Assembly: GCF_009712225.1 (NCBI RefSeq)
Contig: NZ_WASP01000005.1
Coordinates: forward strand, 1 to 64,000
From: Desulfovibrio sp.
GTDB lineage: Bacteria; Desulfobacterota; Desulfovibrionia; Desulfovibrionales; Desulfovibrionaceae
Length of the DNA stretch: 64,000 nucleotides
Direction: 5' to 3'
Shown here: piece by piece, positions 58,201 to 64,000 of the stretch
Layout: each line of letters opens with the position of its first letter
How positions within the stretch are numbered: the stretch's first letter is position 1
Notes under the pieces: model-generated
Told to the model about the DNA's origin: nothing
The model's database searches: none
Seen by the model: the letters and a program-made list of their open reading frames with translations, nothing else
Made by a program: the position numbers and the translations under genes

Positions 58201-58789
58201 TGACTGCAAGCACATGGTCACTGCCTGCGGCTCGTGCCGTGATGGCCTTGAACGCCTGCACATGGAAACGCAGTTCCCGCAGCTTACCCTGCGCGATGTG
58301 GGCCAGCTTACCCTGCCCCTGCTCGACAAGGATGCCCTCAAGGCTCCTCTGGCGGAGGGATCGCAGGTTGTGTACCACGGCGCCTGCCACTGTGAATGGG
58401 CCGACGTGCACAAGATCAAGGGCCAGAAGCAGATCATCAAGGCGCTGGGCGACTTCAGCGGAGCAAAAATCTCCCTCAACCCCGGTTGCTGCGGCGAATC
58501 AGGCATGGGCGCCATGACCTCGCCCGACATCTACAACCTGCTGCGTTCGCGCAAGCAGCAGCGCCTTGGCGAAGCCTTTGAACAGGCCAACGACGCGCCG
58601 GTTATCGTGGGTTGCCCCTCGTGCAAGATCGGCATCGGGCGCTGCCTTATCAACATGCACGACAAGCGCCCCGTGATGCATGTGGTGGAATGGCTGGCCG
58701 GACAGGTTGACGGCGAAGACCGCCGCCAGAGCTTCCGCAGAAAGGCCAACGACGTGCGCGGCGAAATCCGCGTTGTAGACGTAAAGTAA
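55238..58789 (+). CDS. FAD-linked oxidase / 4Fe-4S / CCG-domain fusion, D-lactate-dehydrogenase-like
   Basis: A 1183-residue three-part oxidoreductase. After about 125 N-terminal residues of unknown role comes the PCMH-type FAD domain (VVEPDNTEQVAELVKLAND, RGGGSGMTGGAVP). The FAD-oxidase C-terminal domain follows, with GEVSGEHGIGI and HMHAGDGNCHVN. Two 4Fe-4S motifs lie near residues 728-738 (CTRCGKCKQVC) and 790-800 (CTACGRCMANC). Two CCG half-motifs near 951 and 1085 (CCGFPLL, CCGESGMG) resemble GlpC/HdrB-type sites. Such fusions in Desulfovibrio are regarded as D-lactate dehydrogenases; substrate is not proven here. GAGGT lies 8 bases before the ATG. Confidence 0.88.
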   Translation: MPHKGPHISISPDYVVNRILRINIDDFAEWPESVRNLAIAIAEELFLVAYNPFINAETVRTSVRESFDKESVSLAHYYATAISEGLTMFWSAHEAETAFRSKLVDALHNVLPEECILTNPAAMVESATDATDLRMELPLLVVEPDNTEQVAELVKLANDMKFALIPRGGGSGMTGGAVPARKRTVIVSLTRLTRIGPVDLEAMTVTCQAGAITQAVINAVDAKGALFSVDPASKQASTIGGNVSENAGGPSAFEYGTTLDNLLWWRMVTPTGEIITVERENHPRHKILPDETAVFVVKDVSGGVRNVVHLRGDEIRLPGLGKDVTNKVLGGLPGMQKEGVDGIITEACFIVHPKPKHSRVMVLEFFGRSMHPAAVVVRELVALRNRIRQEGDYAHLSAMEEFNAKYVQAIEYKRKSEKYEGSPISVIILQVDGDDPYLLDKCVGDIVSVVEQQDNVDIIVAADEKEGERFWEDRHRLSAIAKRTSGFKMNEDVVIPMDRIPDFALFLEQINLECTAAAYRHALQEVGRLPGFPMEDKDFNREFSQASKAASGDVAATEVSDMELAARAEDFLAKLKEKYPHLAKKIDKIREYMDASRIVVASHMHAGDGNCHVNIPVNSNDALMLEEAEETAARIMAECQEMGGEVSGEHGIGITKIAFFGKDKMDALRAFKERVDPRDVMNPAKLVFRELPVRPFTFSFNRLIRDIRESGLPDKEKLISLLTSIQVCTRCGKCKQVCSMCYPERSMQYHPRNKNMVLGMLLEAVYYSQVNKGRIDESLHKALRDIVEHCTACGRCMANCPVKIPSGEVALTLRALLEHEGAGGHPIKGHALEWLSRDIQHRVPKAAKMASLGQKMQNKFLGFVPEMWKRRIKSPLFSGRGPKMGYTNLYEALKLHRGSIFAPAEPTPGMPCVLYFPGCGGALFYDRIGVSSVMLLLKAGFAVAVPPRHLCCGFPLLAAGMDTAFEDNMAQNRQYLASMLRNLAKQGFDCKHMVTACGSCRDGLERLHMETQFPQLTLRDVGQLTLPLLDKDALKAPLAEGSQVVYHGACHCEWADVHKIKGQKQIIKALGDFSGAKISLNPGCCGESGMGAMTSPDIYNLLRSRKQQRLGEAFEQANDAPVIVGCPSCKIGIGRCLINMHDKRPVMHVVEWLAGQVDGEDRRQSFRRKANDVRGEIRVVDVK

Positions 58790-58940
58790 GCTTACGGTTT
58801 AACACTGCCCCGCCCAACGCTCGTCCAAGAGCACACCGGGGCCGCAGCCTGCCCACTTCTGGCAGGCAACCAGCATACCGACATAACGCGCGGGGGGCTC
58901 CCAAGGGGGTCTCCCGCGCAAACACAAGGTCTGTCAGCAC
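58790..58940. other. Spacer with GC-rich hairpin
   Basis: Contains CCTGCC / GGCAGG (58851-58869 area) and GCGCGGG / CCCGCGC inverted repeats. Neither has a T-run, so transcription may continue into the next gene. Confidence 0.35.
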
Positions 58941-61094
58941 ATGGCGCAGCCTGCCAACACTGCCGCGTCACAAGGCGACGCTTCTCCGGCCTTTTCTTCC
59001 TCCGACCGTCCTGTTTTGCCCGCTCCCGGCTGGGTGTGGTGGGTGCTGCTGCTGGCCCTGCTGCTGCCCTTTGCCTACGCCTTTGGCTTTCTGTTTCCAC
59101 GTGGAGACGACTTTGATGAAGTCACACGGGCCATGTTCCCCTTTGACCTGCCCGGCGGCCTGTACGAAATAGTGCGCGAATGGCTCACTTGGAGCGGGCG
59201 CTACACCTATCATTTTCTGGCTGTTTTTCTTGGCAAGGCCGGTGAACTGCGCCTGCTTTACGGCCTCGTGTGTGCCGGGGTGGCAGCCCTGTACGGCTTC
59301 GCCTTTTACGGTCTTGCGCGCGTCGTGCAGGTGGGGCGCGGTGCGGCGGCGTTTTGCGGTGCATTGACAGTGCTTGTGGTACTTGCCGGCCATCTGAGCC
59401 TGCCCAATCTCTACCTGCTGACCGATGCCCTGACCATGGGCCTTTTGCAGGCCATGACCCTGGTATTTTTGTGGGCGCTCTGCCGCCTGTGGCATGCTCC
59501 CGCAGCGCAGGCCCCCAGGGCGCGCAAGCTGGCAATCATTGCAGGCGTGCTGACCGTAGGCGTATTTGAGCATTCTGCGCTGGCGGCATTGACGATCTGC
59601 ACGGTGGCCGTGATTCTGGCCCTTGTGGACAGATTTCCGGCGCGCGAAACAGAGCCCGACGCCTCGCAAAATGCCCGCACCCGGCTGCGGCACATGGGCA
59701 TTTTGTGGGTGTGGATTCTGGGCGCGGTGCTTGTGTCGTTCCTGGCGTTGGGCAATCAGGTGCGCCGGGCCACGCGTCATATTGATGCAGAGGTGCAGAT
59801 GCGGCAGCTGGCCGCCGCATTTGACGAATGGTGGCAGGTAGCTTTCTGGTTTTTTGACAGCTTGTGGCCATGGGCTGTGCTGCTGCTTGTGCTCTTGCTG
59901 CGCGGCCTGCGCGGTCAAACCCCGCTGCTGACTCGCGCCAAAACTGCCCGCACCGGCCTGCTGCTGGCATGCATGGCCATTGCCGCCTATCTTGGGCTCT
60001 CTGCCCTGCTCACCGTACTGCACGCCCTGAGCGACGTGACCATCAGCTCTACGGGCAAACTGCCCGCGGGACTGGCTGTTTTTGCGGCCTATGCCTTTGG
60101 CTTTGCCTTGTGGGGTATGCTGGATGCCTGCCCCATGGCAGAGCGCACCCTGGCCCGCCTGCCCGGGCAGGCCACGATGATTTTGCTGCTCGTGCCCCTG
60201 TTTGTCATGCTTGCCAGCAGCGCCAACTGGCGCAGCACGGCGGCAAATGCCGCCAATGGCAGCATTGTGCAGCTTGGGCTGCAATTGCAGGAACGTTACG
60301 ACACTCTGCGCACCATCGGGCAGAGCGCACAACCGCAGGATGCTCCACCGCGCTTTGGCCTGCTGGGCGAGATATACCGCCCCGGAGCGCGCAAAAGGAC
60401 CGTTGATGCCAGCCTGCCCCAGCCAGTGGTACAGCGCAGCATCCCGGATACGGTCTTTCCCGTGCAAACAGGCGAAGCCCTGCCCGCGCAGCCGGAAACC
60501 TGGCCCAACCTGTGGGTAGCCTGGATGTTTGGCCTGGGCAGCGTACACAGCGCACAGCCCCATGCGGGTGCGGCTGTTGCAGCCCTGCTGGCCCCCGTAG
60601 AAGCTTCTGCCCAAAGGCCCTTGCGGCTGGTAACGCCAGAGACACTGCGCGCTGTGGGAATTGACGGCGCATGGCTTGTGCGCGCCAGCGGTGTGCCCGC
60701 CAAGGCCCCACCGGCCAGCGCAGCAACCTTCAGCAACCTTTGGCTGGTGTTACACGGGCAGGACATGGCACAAATCAAGCGCATTGCGGTTCTACGGATC
60801 AACAGGCAAGACTGGCGCAGGCTCATGCCCGTGTTTCTGCAAAAGCAGGCCGCCGATCTTGCGCTGACCTTGCCGCAGCTGGATCTGAACCGCAAGGCAC
60901 CGCGCCAGCAGGCCGATGTCTATGGCCGAACCCTTGCCGCCCTGGCAGGCGAGATGCTGCACTTTGAGGCTGCCCCGTGGATGCAGGGAGAATACGTAGC
61001 CGTACCGGTAAGCCAGGCCGTCAGTGCCCCACTGGGACTTTTTGTGGGGATAAACGATGGGGCAATGGCCAGGCTTGACCTGTCAAATCCCTGA
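58941..61094 (+). CDS. Large multi-pass membrane protein, GT-C-like (DUF6056 type)
   Basis: A 717-residue protein. After a polar 28-residue start, about ten membrane helices occupy residues 29-430 and a soluble C-terminal domain follows. The first external loop has FPRGDDFDEVTRAMFP and WLTWSGRYTYHFLA, an acidic DDF motif followed by SGRY. This pattern is what I expect of GT-C fold glycosyltransferases that use lipid-linked sugars. The family name is from memory and the activity is inferred. The ribosome site is weak (AAGG 11 bases away). It follows the lactate-dehydrogenase-like gene by 151 bases. Confidence 0.72.
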   Translation: MAQPANTAASQGDASPAFSSSDRPVLPAPGWVWWVLLLALLLPFAYAFGFLFPRGDDFDEVTRAMFPFDLPGGLYEIVREWLTWSGRYTYHFLAVFLGKAGELRLLYGLVCAGVAALYGFAFYGLARVVQVGRGAAAFCGALTVLVVLAGHLSLPNLYLLTDALTMGLLQAMTLVFLWALCRLWHAPAAQAPRARKLAIIAGVLTVGVFEHSALAALTICTVAVILALVDRFPARETEPDASQNARTRLRHMGILWVWILGAVLVSFLALGNQVRRATRHIDAEVQMRQLAAAFDEWWQVAFWFFDSLWPWAVLLLVLLLRGLRGQTPLLTRAKTARTGLLLACMAIAAYLGLSALLTVLHALSDVTISSTGKLPAGLAVFAAYAFGFALWGMLDACPMAERTLARLPGQATMILLLVPLFVMLASSANWRSTAANAANGSIVQLGLQLQERYDTLRTIGQSAQPQDAPPRFGLLGEIYRPGARKRTVDASLPQPVVQRSIPDTVFPVQTGEALPAQPETWPNLWVAWMFGLGSVHSAQPHAGAAVAALLAPVEASAQRPLRLVTPETLRAVGIDGAWLVRASGVPAKAPPASAATFSNLWLVLHGQDMAQIKRIAVLRINRQDWRRLMPVFLQKQAADLALTLPQLDLNRKAPRQQADVYGRTLAALAGEMLHFEAAPWMQGEYVAVPVSQAVSAPLGLFVGINDGAMARLDLSNP

Positions 61095-61123
61095 CCGTTA
61101 TGGCCGGGGGCAGCCTCGCGGCC

Positions 61124-61747
61124 TTATGCGTAATGCGCCCACGGGACAGCCTGCAACACCGTGGTCACACTGCGAAAAAAGGCCTGCGCGTCGGCTGCAG
61201 AAGGTTGGGCTGGCAGCGGGTAGCGCTCGCTGTACCACGACAGGGTGAGCCGCAACGCAGCCTGCAAACATTCCTGCCCCGGTTGCAGCACATGCAAGGG
61301 TCGCGTCTGGGTGGGGTCTTCGCCCCGCGCGCAAGGCGTCTCGAACACGATGAACCGCCTGCACGCCATGGGGCGCACAGGATACGCTGCGCATCGGCCT
61401 TCATGCAGAAATGGGCAAGCTGCCCCAAGAGTTGCCGCATCGCCCAGGAACTGTGCAAAGCCCGCAGCCAGGGCTTGCCGCACGGCTGATGCCGGTGCAA
61501 GTTCCTGCTGCACAAACATGCGCAGGCCCAGAATTTCCAGCGGTGTCACCGGTATGGGCTGTATGCAGCACTGGTAGCAGTTTGGCCCGCAGGCAGGGGC
61601 CTGGCTCCTGTGGGCAATGGCCTGTGCCACGCCGCAATCCACAACCGCAAAGGCGTCAAGCAACAGATCCAGGCCTGGCAGCGCCCGCTCCAGACGACGG
61701 TTATGATACCTGTGAGCCTTTGTGTCTGCAGCCACGTCGCCAGCCAT
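61124..61747 (-). CDS. YkgJ-family cysteine-cluster protein
   Basis: A 207-residue soluble protein with the CxxCxxCC-type cluster (ACGPNCYQCC), followed by CPFLHEGRCAAYPVRPMACRRF. This is the signature of the YkgJ/UPF0153 family, thought to bind zinc or an iron-sulfur cluster. Role unknown. ATG 61747 is preferred over GTG 61750. Its ribosome site GGGGC is the 3' arm of a small hairpin GCCCC-GAA-GGGGC (61766-61754, minus strand), which could tune translation. Confidence 0.85.
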   Translation of the reverse strand: MAGDVAADTKAHRYHNRRLERALPGLDLLLDAFAVVDCGVAQAIAHRSQAPACGPNCYQCCIQPIPVTPLEILGLRMFVQQELAPASAVRQALAAGFAQFLGDAATLGAACPFLHEGRCAAYPVRPMACRRFIVFETPCARGEDPTQTRPLHVLQPGQECLQAALRLTLSWYSERYPLPAQPSAADAQAFFRSVTTVLQAVPWAHYA

Positions 61748-61801
61748 CACTCTGCCCCTTCGGGGCGTCTGCTTGCACCTGTTCTCACCCTGACAATTCA
61801 G

Positions 61802-61845
61802 CGGCCCCGCAGCAAAATGCCTTTTGGCATTCCGTTGCGGGGCCG
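61802..61845. terminator. Strong hairpin, terminator-like
   Basis: CGGCCCCGCA / TGCGGGGCCG with an inner AATGCC / GGCATT and loop TTTT. The T-run (GGATTTTTCTT) lies on the plus-strand side, yet the gene that ends here, the FMN reductase, is on the minus strand. It may stop plus-strand read-through or act without a good T-run. Confidence 0.6.
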
Positions 61846-61853
61846 GATTTTTC

Positions 61854-62396
61854 TTACTTGAGTCGCCGCGTCCACTCGGTCATGGCCTGCATGACCGCTG
61901 CGGCCTGTTTTACAAGGGCCTCATCCTGTACATCGCCGTTGTCGGCAAAGGCCGGGGTAAAGGCATTGGAGAACAGTTCCGGCTTGTTCAGCACGTGCAG
62001 GTTCAGGTACACGCATACCTGACGCAGATGGTACTGCGCACGCGACGTGCCCATGCCGCCGCCTGCGCCCACAATGCAGGCAGTTTTGCCCGTAAGGGGA
62101 GCAAGGTCGGGCTCACGCGAAAGCCAGTCCAGCGCGTTCTTCAGCGCCGGAGCCAGCGAGTAGTTGTATTCGGGGCAGGCCAGAACCAGCCCGTCTGCCG
62201 CGCTGACCTGATCAACGAGCCGCTGCACCACAGCGGGCTTTTCCATATCTGCATTATAGAAAGGCAAGGCGGAGATATCCACGATTTCCAGGCTCACGCC
62301 CTGTGGTAGATTCGCCGCGCAGCACCGCAAAAGTCCGGAATTACGCGAGGCCTTGCGCAGGCTGCCCGATATGCCGACAAAGGTAATGTTTCCCAT
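61854..62396 (-). CDS. NADPH-dependent FMN reductase family protein
   Basis: A 180-residue flavodoxin-fold reductase. The FMN phosphate loop GISGSLRKASRNSGLL and the PEYNYSLAPALKNALDWLS block are diagnostic of the ChrR/ArsH-like NAD(P)H:FMN or quinone reductases. It probably passes two electrons to FMN, quinones or oxidised compounds in the cytoplasm; the substrate is open. AAGGAG lies 6 bases before ATG 62396. Confidence 0.92.
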   Translation of the reverse strand: MGNITFVGISGSLRKASRNSGLLRCCAANLPQGVSLEIVDISALPFYNADMEKPAVVQRLVDQVSAADGLVLACPEYNYSLAPALKNALDWLSREPDLAPLTGKTACIVGAGGGMGTSRAQYHLRQVCVYLNLHVLNKPELFSNAFTPAFADNGDVQDEALVKQAAAVMQAMTEWTRRLK

Positions 62397-62420
62397 ACAA
62401 AGCTCCTTAAAGTTGTACAG

Positions 62421-62450
62421 ACACTAGCAGTTTACTGTGTTTTTATTCAA
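62421..62450 (-). promoter_or_regulatory. Candidate promoter of the FMN reductase gene
   Basis: Minus strand TTGAAT (62450-62445), 18 bases, TAGTGT (62426-62421) with an extended TGC before the -10. Confidence 0.4.
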
Positions 62451-62613
62451 AAGCCCACAGGTAAACAGCAGGGTCAATGGGTACGGATATCAGCTGCCGG
62501 GGCAAAGCCCTGATGGATTACACGCTGCCAGACCCGAGGAACTTGCAGGCAGCGACTTGAAAAATTGGCAGGCCAAAACAGGGAGTATGCACACCGGGCT
62601 GCCGGACAGACGA

Positions 62614-63018
62614 TTACGCCTGCCCCTTGGCTCTGGCCCTGCTTTCAAACTTTTCCCTGTCCACCACCACGCGCTCGTGCGTACCTTCGCCGATGAGGCC
62701 AGCCTCGTCATAGGCGGCAACATTGAAACTCAATCCTTTGCCGTTGGCAGAAACTGCCGTGAGCTCGGCGCAAAACCGCACCTTCATACCCAGTGGCGTT
62801 GCGGCCACATGGGTCACACTTATACCGGTTCCAACGGTTGTCAGCCCTTTATCCAGCACGGCCTGGGCTACCTCCACGGCTGTGGCTTCCATCCATGCCA
62901 CCATCATGGCCGTGGAAAAAACACAAACCTTGCCGCTGCCCACGCTGCTTGCCAGCATGGATTCGCTAACCGTTGTTTCCTGCGTACCCTTCATGCCTGG
63001 CTGTAACATAGTGCTCAT
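62614..63018 (-). CDS. FlK-like hotdog-fold thioesterase
   Basis: A 134-residue thioesterase. It keeps the Thr-Glu-His triad of fluoroacetyl-CoA thioesterase FlK at the same spacing (Thr36 and Glu44 in VFSTAMMVAWMEA, His70 in SVTHVAATPLGMKV; FlK has 42, 50 and 76). GEGTHERVVVDREKF is the usual C-terminal strand. It most likely hydrolyses a short acyl-CoA. ATG 63018 has AGAGG 4 bases upstream; ATG 63009 is the alternative. Confidence 0.85.
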   Translation of the reverse strand: MSTMLQPGMKGTQETTVSESMLASSVGSGKVCVFSTAMMVAWMEATAVEVAQAVLDKGLTTVGTGISVTHVAATPLGMKVRFCAELTAVSANGKGLSFNVAAYDEAGLIGEGTHERVVVDREKFESRARAKGQA

Positions 63019-63112
63019 TGTGCCTCTCTGCCGAATGGATGCTGATGGTGTGAAACGCCGCTGCGACGCTGCCGGTGAAGTAACCGCAATACAGCGGCAC
63101 GATCATGCAAGG

Positions 63113-63141
63113 ACGATAAATGACATATCGAGCGCTTTCAA
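63113..63141 (-). promoter_or_regulatory. Promoter of the thioesterase gene
   Basis: Minus strand TTGAAA (63141-63136), 17 bases, TATCGT (63118-63113). Confidence 0.55.
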
Positions 63142-63184
63142 TAGCCCTAGAAGTACGCCGAAAGGAACATGGAGGCAGAAAATG

Positions 63185-63205
63185 AAAAAGCCCTCTCAGG
63201 AGGGC
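63185..63205 (-). terminator. Terminator of the 63267-63644 gene
   Basis: Minus strand GCCCTC-CTGA-GAGGGC followed by TTTTT, about 60 bases after the stop. Confidence 0.85.
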
Positions 63206-63266
63206 CGTTTCATGTGGAGGTTGCGTTTGCCCGCGCACAAGCGCCAGCATCGGCTATATGGAAATA

Positions 63267-63644
63267 TCAGGCATTGGCTGCCTTAAGCATTTCTTCGACC
63301 ATGGAGAGCGAAGGGGTCGCGCCAGAATCAAGCCCGCACAGGCCGCGCACGGCCAACATGAGCATGTCGAACTGGAGAGCCATTTCGGTAACTCCGTTGT
63401 GGATCACGCAAACATCACCGCGCATGAACAGCTTGTAGGCGTGGCGGCTGCGTTCCTGACCGCTGGAACGAACAATGTAATAAACCTGTTCGTTATTTTC
63501 GGTCACATAGAGTTTTTGGCGGGTCAGTGTACCCTGCGATTCATCGTACCATGAGCATTCTGAAAAAAGACGGCCGCTAAAGGCAAAATCGCAGCCATTG
63601 TCCTGCTTCAGGCAAATGTCTTCCATGGTTTTCTGCGCGTTCAT
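63267..63644 (-). CDS. Hypothetical protein, 125 residues
   Basis: A small soluble protein that I do not recognise. The middle looks like alternating beta strands (GTLTRQKLYVTENNEQVYYIVRSS, DVCVIHNGVTEMALQFDML) and the end like a helix. Four cysteines are spread through it without a clear metal motif. GGAGG lies 7 bases before ATG 63644, and it has a consensus -35 promoter and a clean terminator, so it is surely expressed as a single-gene unit. Confidence 0.8.
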   Translation of the reverse strand: MNAQKTMEDICLKQDNGCDFAFSGRLFSECSWYDESQGTLTRQKLYVTENNEQVYYIVRSSGQERSRHAYKLFMRGDVCVIHNGVTEMALQFDMLMLAVRGLCGLDSGATPSLSMVEEMLKAANA

Positions 63645-63686
63645 TCAATATCCTCCGCAGGGTCTGACCAGACAGTGGTCGCAAAA

Positions 63687-63736
63687 TCCCCAAGCAACGT
63701 TGGGGAAAATTAGCACTGCATCAGAAGCGTTGTCAA
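63687..63736 (-). promoter_or_regulatory. Promoter of the 63644 gene with hairpin at the start site
   Basis: Minus strand TTGACA (63736-63731), 16 bases, GCTAAT (63714-63709). A perfect inverted repeat TCCCCAA-N6-TTGGGGA (63687-63706) covers the predicted start site, followed by TTTTGCG. A second repeat GTCTG-AC-CAGAC (63662-63673) lies between it and the ribosome site. Confidence 0.55.
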
Positions 63737-64000
63737 TAAAGCGCATCCAATGAACAACAAAATCGCATGCGCAAACAGCAAACAAAATTTGTAATATTCT
63801 AATTTTATTAATTAAAAAAGATGCGTTTTCTTTTGCGGTTTGTCGTTTGACGAGGCTGATGCGGGCAGAGCTGCAGCCTCGCCCCAGCCCCGCTACCCTG
63901 CATTTTTGAGCGCGGGCAAGCACCCGGGCGGATTTGGCGCATTGCGGTTGTGTGCAGCCCGGAAGATACATTTAACTTACTGTAATTTTTATTTTTGCTG
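63737..64000. other. AT-rich intergenic region at the right edge
   Basis: Contains a long A/T stretch (63784-63830) and an inverted repeat CGAGGCTG / CAGCCTCG (63851-63881). No credible gene; a minus-strand frame across it has no ribosome site and low-complexity content. Confidence 0.45.

Noticed and set aside
63645..63971. 108-codon minus-strand frame at the right edge
   Set aside because: It crosses the promoter and hairpins of the 63644 gene, lacks a ribosome site and runs through AT-rich intergenic DNA.

Overview
The window is core chromosome from a sulfate-reducing bacterium of the Desulfovibrio group (Desulfobacterota). The main evidence is the dissimilatory sulfite reductase pair dsrAB at the left edge. 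A lactate permease, a fused FAD/iron-sulfur D-lactate-dehydrogenase-like oxidoreductase, cytochrome bd and a split b/b' ATP synthase operon support it. Base composition is GC-rich and even, codon use looks uniform, and I found no rRNA, tRNA, insertion sequence, phage gene or CRISPR array.

Layout. 1-2.4 kb: dsrB (cut by the window edge) and dsrA on the minus strand behind a long structured leader. 2.5-4.7 kb: plus-strand operon of two uncharacterised genes and the lipoprotein lytic transglycosylase rlpA. 4.7-8.6 kb: surface-polysaccharide genes (UDP-HexNAc 4-epimerase, GT4 glycosyltransferase, polyprenyl-phosphate sugar transferase). 8.6-11.7 kb: a CHASE4-like/PAS/GGDEF/EAL c-di-GMP protein. 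11.9-18.6 kb: a six-gene minus-strand operon, pyrK-pyrD-GNAT-SDR-ABC-F-NUDIX. 18.7-21.5 kb: pepP, shikimate kinase, a 32-residue membrane peptide and a GT2 enzyme. 21.5-28.0 kb: atpF'-atpF-atpH-atpA-atpG-atpD-atpC. 28.3-30.2 kb: lepA. 30.3-34.5 kb: kup with a small lipoprotein, then the lactate permease. 34.5-41.7 kb: minus-strand hybrid sensor kinase, GT8, cheW, DegT-type aminotransferase, GtrA and GT2. 41.8-46.9 kb: an EamA exporter, cobyric acid synthase and an AsmA-like protein. 47.1-48.9 kb: motA and motB. 49-54.8 kb: htpG, cydAB and an unknown membrane protein. 55.2-61.1 kb: the lactate-dehydrogenase-like fusion and a large GT-C-like membrane protein. 61.1-64 kb: a YkgJ cysteine-cluster protein, an FMN reductase, a FlK-like thioesterase and a small conserved-looking gene.

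How the genes fit together. Lactate uptake and oxidation supply electrons; DsrAB is the terminal sulfite reductase; the ATP synthase uses the proton gradient; cytochrome bd removes oxygen. Motility (motAB, cheW), c-di-GMP turnover and several glycan operons shape the surface. Both cheW and motA carry sigma-28-like promoters, which suggests shared flagellar control. I do not see a clear new defence or mobile system. The most unusual signals are regulatory and small-gene features: the hairpin array in the dsrAB leader, an apparently leaderless pyrK message with a palindrome inside its promoter, and a 32-residue membrane peptide that bridges two genes by stop/start overlaps.
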